A DNA stretch of 8,529 nucleotides from the NCBI GenBank assembly GCA_003695105.1, contig RFIZ01000135.1, forward strand, positions 1-8,529, read 5' to 3'. Within the stretch, counting starts at the first letter, position 1. Every line of letters begins with the position of its first letter. Of the stretch, positions 7,310 through 8,529 are shown piece by piece. Below the pieces are notes generated by a model that searched no databases, was not told the origin of the DNA, and saw only the letters and a program-made list of their open reading frames with translations. This DNA is from Fidelibacterota bacterium. Lineage in GTDB: Bacteria; Fidelibacterota; Marinisomatia; Marinisomatales; J089. A program made the translations under genes and the position numbers.

Positions 7310-8307
7310 TGATGAGTCAATTCAGTCTGTCTGAGATCAACCAGCGCATTGCCGAAGAATCCGCGTTCATCGACCCCTTGAAATCCGCCCTGTCTCAGGT
7401 CATTGTGGGGCAGGAAGAACTGATTGAAAAAATCCTCATCGGGATGTTGGCCAACGGGCACATTCTCCTGGAGGGAGTTCCCGGACTCGCCAAGACTCTG
7501 ACCGTGAAAACACTGGCCCAGTTGATATCTACCCATTTTCAGCGCATCCAGTTTACACCGGATATGTTGCCTGCCGATCTGCTGGGCACGTTGATCTTCA
7601 ATCAGAAGACAGGCAAGTTCGAAACCCGGAAAGGCCCCATTTTTGCCAATATCATCCTGGCTGATGAAATCAACCGGGCCCCCTCCAAGGTACAAAGTGC
7701 CCTGCTGGAAGCCATGCAGGAACGGCAGGTGACCATTGGGGAGACATCCTATTCGCTTACACCTCCATTTTTAGTGCTGGCGACGCAAAATCCCATCGAG
7801 CAGGAGGGAACCTATCCGCTTCCGGAGGCCCAGGTGGACCGGTTCATGCTGAAGGTCAGGGTGGATTATCCATCCCTGGAAGAGGAAAAACAGATTTTAC
7901 GCCGGGCCGCCGTATCCCAGCCGGACTTCTCGGTCAAGCCGGTGGTGAAACCGGAAGACATTTTACAGGCCCAGGCCACCCTGAATGACATTTACGTGGA
8001 TGAAAAAGTAGAGGATTATGTTCTGTCCCTGGTGTTCGCCACCCGGGACCCCGCCGCGTACCAGGTCAAGGAATTGCAGGGCTTGATCGATTTTGGTGCC
8101 TCCCCCCGGGCCTCCATCAATCTGATTCTGGCGGCCAAAGCCCGGGCTTTCCTGGAACACCGGGGCTTTATCACCCCGGAAGACGTCCGGTATATCGGCA
8201 AGGATGTCCTGCGGCACCGGGTGATCCTCACCTACGAAGCTGAAGCGGAAGATCTTACCACAGAGGACATCATCCAGCAACTCTACGATCACATTCCCGT
8301 GCCGTAA
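7309..8307 (+). CDS. MoxR-family AAA+ ATPase
   Basis: A cytoplasmic AAA+ ATPase of the MoxR class, 332 residues, full length. MoxR proteins act as chaperone-like machines that mature or activate partner proteins, commonly von Willebrand A domain proteins encoded nearby. Visible motifs are Walker A GVPGLAKT (56-63), Walker B IILADE (115-120) followed by INRAPSKVQSALLEAMQE, sensor-1 region LATQNP (157-162) with EQEGTYPLPEAQVDRF (164-179), and the sensor-2 segment GASPRAS (263-269). All the expected catalytic residues are present. The start is ATG at 7309, in a TGATG overlap with the lipoprotein stop; a second ATG follows at 7312 and either could be used. No strong Shine-Dalgarno sequence is seen, which fits re-initiation by ribosomes finishing the upstream gene. 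A DUF58 gene follows 12 bases downstream, the standard MoxR pairing. Its specific substrate cannot be told from the sequence. Confidence 0.95.
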   Translation: MMSQFSLSEINQRIAEESAFIDPLKSALSQVIVGQEELIEKILIGMLANGHILLEGVPGLAKTLTVKTLAQLISTHFQRIQFTPDMLPADLLGTLIFNQKTGKFETRKGPIFANIILADEINRAPSKVQSALLEAMQERQVTIGETSYSLTPPFLVLATQNPIEQEGTYPLPEAQVDRFMLKVRVDYPSLEEEKQILRRAAVSQPDFSVKPVVKPEDILQAQATLNDIYVDEKVEDYVLSLVFATRDPAAYQVKELQGLIDFGASPRASINLILAAKARAFLEHRGFITPEDVRYIGKDVLRHRVILTYEAEAEDLTTEDIIQQLYDHIPVP

Positions 8308-8319
8308 ATCCCCTTTCCT

Positions 8320-8529
8320 ATGATTCCCCGGGACATTCTGCAAAAAGTCCGCCGGATCGAAATCCGTACCAAAGGTCTGGTCAACGATTTGTTTGGCGGC
8401 GAGTACCATTCGGTATTCAAAGGACAGGGTATGACCTTTGCGGAAGTGAGGGACTACCAGCCGGGCGATGATATCCGCCTGATCGACTGGAATGTGACGG
8501 CTCGTTACGGGTCGCCCTATGTAAAAATC
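8320..8529 (+). CDS. DUF58 domain protein, N-terminal part, 3' end outside window
   Basis: The first 70 codons of a DUF58 protein, running off the window end. DUF58 proteins have a fold related to von Willebrand A domains and nearly always sit next to a MoxR ATPase, often at the head of a bat operon. The family signature is clear: the start IPRDILQKVRRIEIRTKGLV, then GEYHSVFKGQGMTFAEVRDY (27-46) and QPGDDIRLIDWNVTAR (47-62). The start at 8320 is preceded by only 12 non-coding bases after the moxR stop and has no obvious Shine-Dalgarno sequence (CCCCTTTCCT), so it is probably co-transcribed with moxR. The start agrees with the usual N-terminus of the family. Confidence 0.93.
   Translation, partial: MIPRDILQKVRRIEIRTKGLVNDLFGGEYHSVFKGQGMTFAEVRDYQPGDDIRLIDWNVTARYGSPYVKI

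Overview
The window is chromosomal DNA from a Gram-negative (diderm) bacterium of moderate GC content. Every gene reads on the + strand and coding density is very high. Evidence for an outer membrane is direct: a TamB-type periplasm-spanning protein, an Omp85 beta-barrel with POTRA domains, and a lipoprotein with a lipobox. A MoxR ATPase followed by a DUF58 protein is the usual start of a Bat-type operon, which is common in Bacteroidota and related FCB phyla. The lineage therefore looks like the FCB group or a neighbouring phylum, but that is a weak inference. No rRNA, tRNA, CRISPR array, insertion sequence or phage gene was seen.

Layout: (1) 1-840 is the C-terminal part of dnaK, cut by the window start, closed by a clear intrinsic terminator at 858-884. 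(2) A sigma70-like promoter candidate directly follows the terminator and would start a new transcription unit. (3) 941-4690 is a full-length tamB homologue. (4) 4629-6473 is a TamA-like Omp85 protein with three POTRA domains; its coding sequence overlaps the end of tamB by about 50-60 bases and needs a non-ATG start. (5) 6474-6574 is a short intergenic stretch with two inverted repeats and a good ribosome binding site at its end. (6) 6575-7309 is a lipoprotein with five TPR-like repeats, related in architecture to BamD/YbgF. (7) 7309-8307 is a MoxR-family AAA+ ATPase that overlaps the lipoprotein gene by one base. (8) 8320-8529 is the start of a DUF58 gene, cut by the window end.

Function: TamB and the TamA-like barrel are expected to form the envelope-spanning complex used in outer-membrane protein assembly or lipid transport. 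The TPR lipoprotein would sit at the inner face of the outer membrane, perhaps as a scaffold. MoxR and DUF58 form a chaperone-like ATPase module that usually acts with von Willebrand A proteins at the inner membrane. The tight spacing suggests these genes are co-transcribed, so an outer-membrane biogenesis unit runs directly into a MoxR/Bat-type unit. Each family is known. The unusual points are the gene order, the long tamB/tamA overlap, and the lipoprotein-MoxR coupling; nothing here is clearly a wholly new system.
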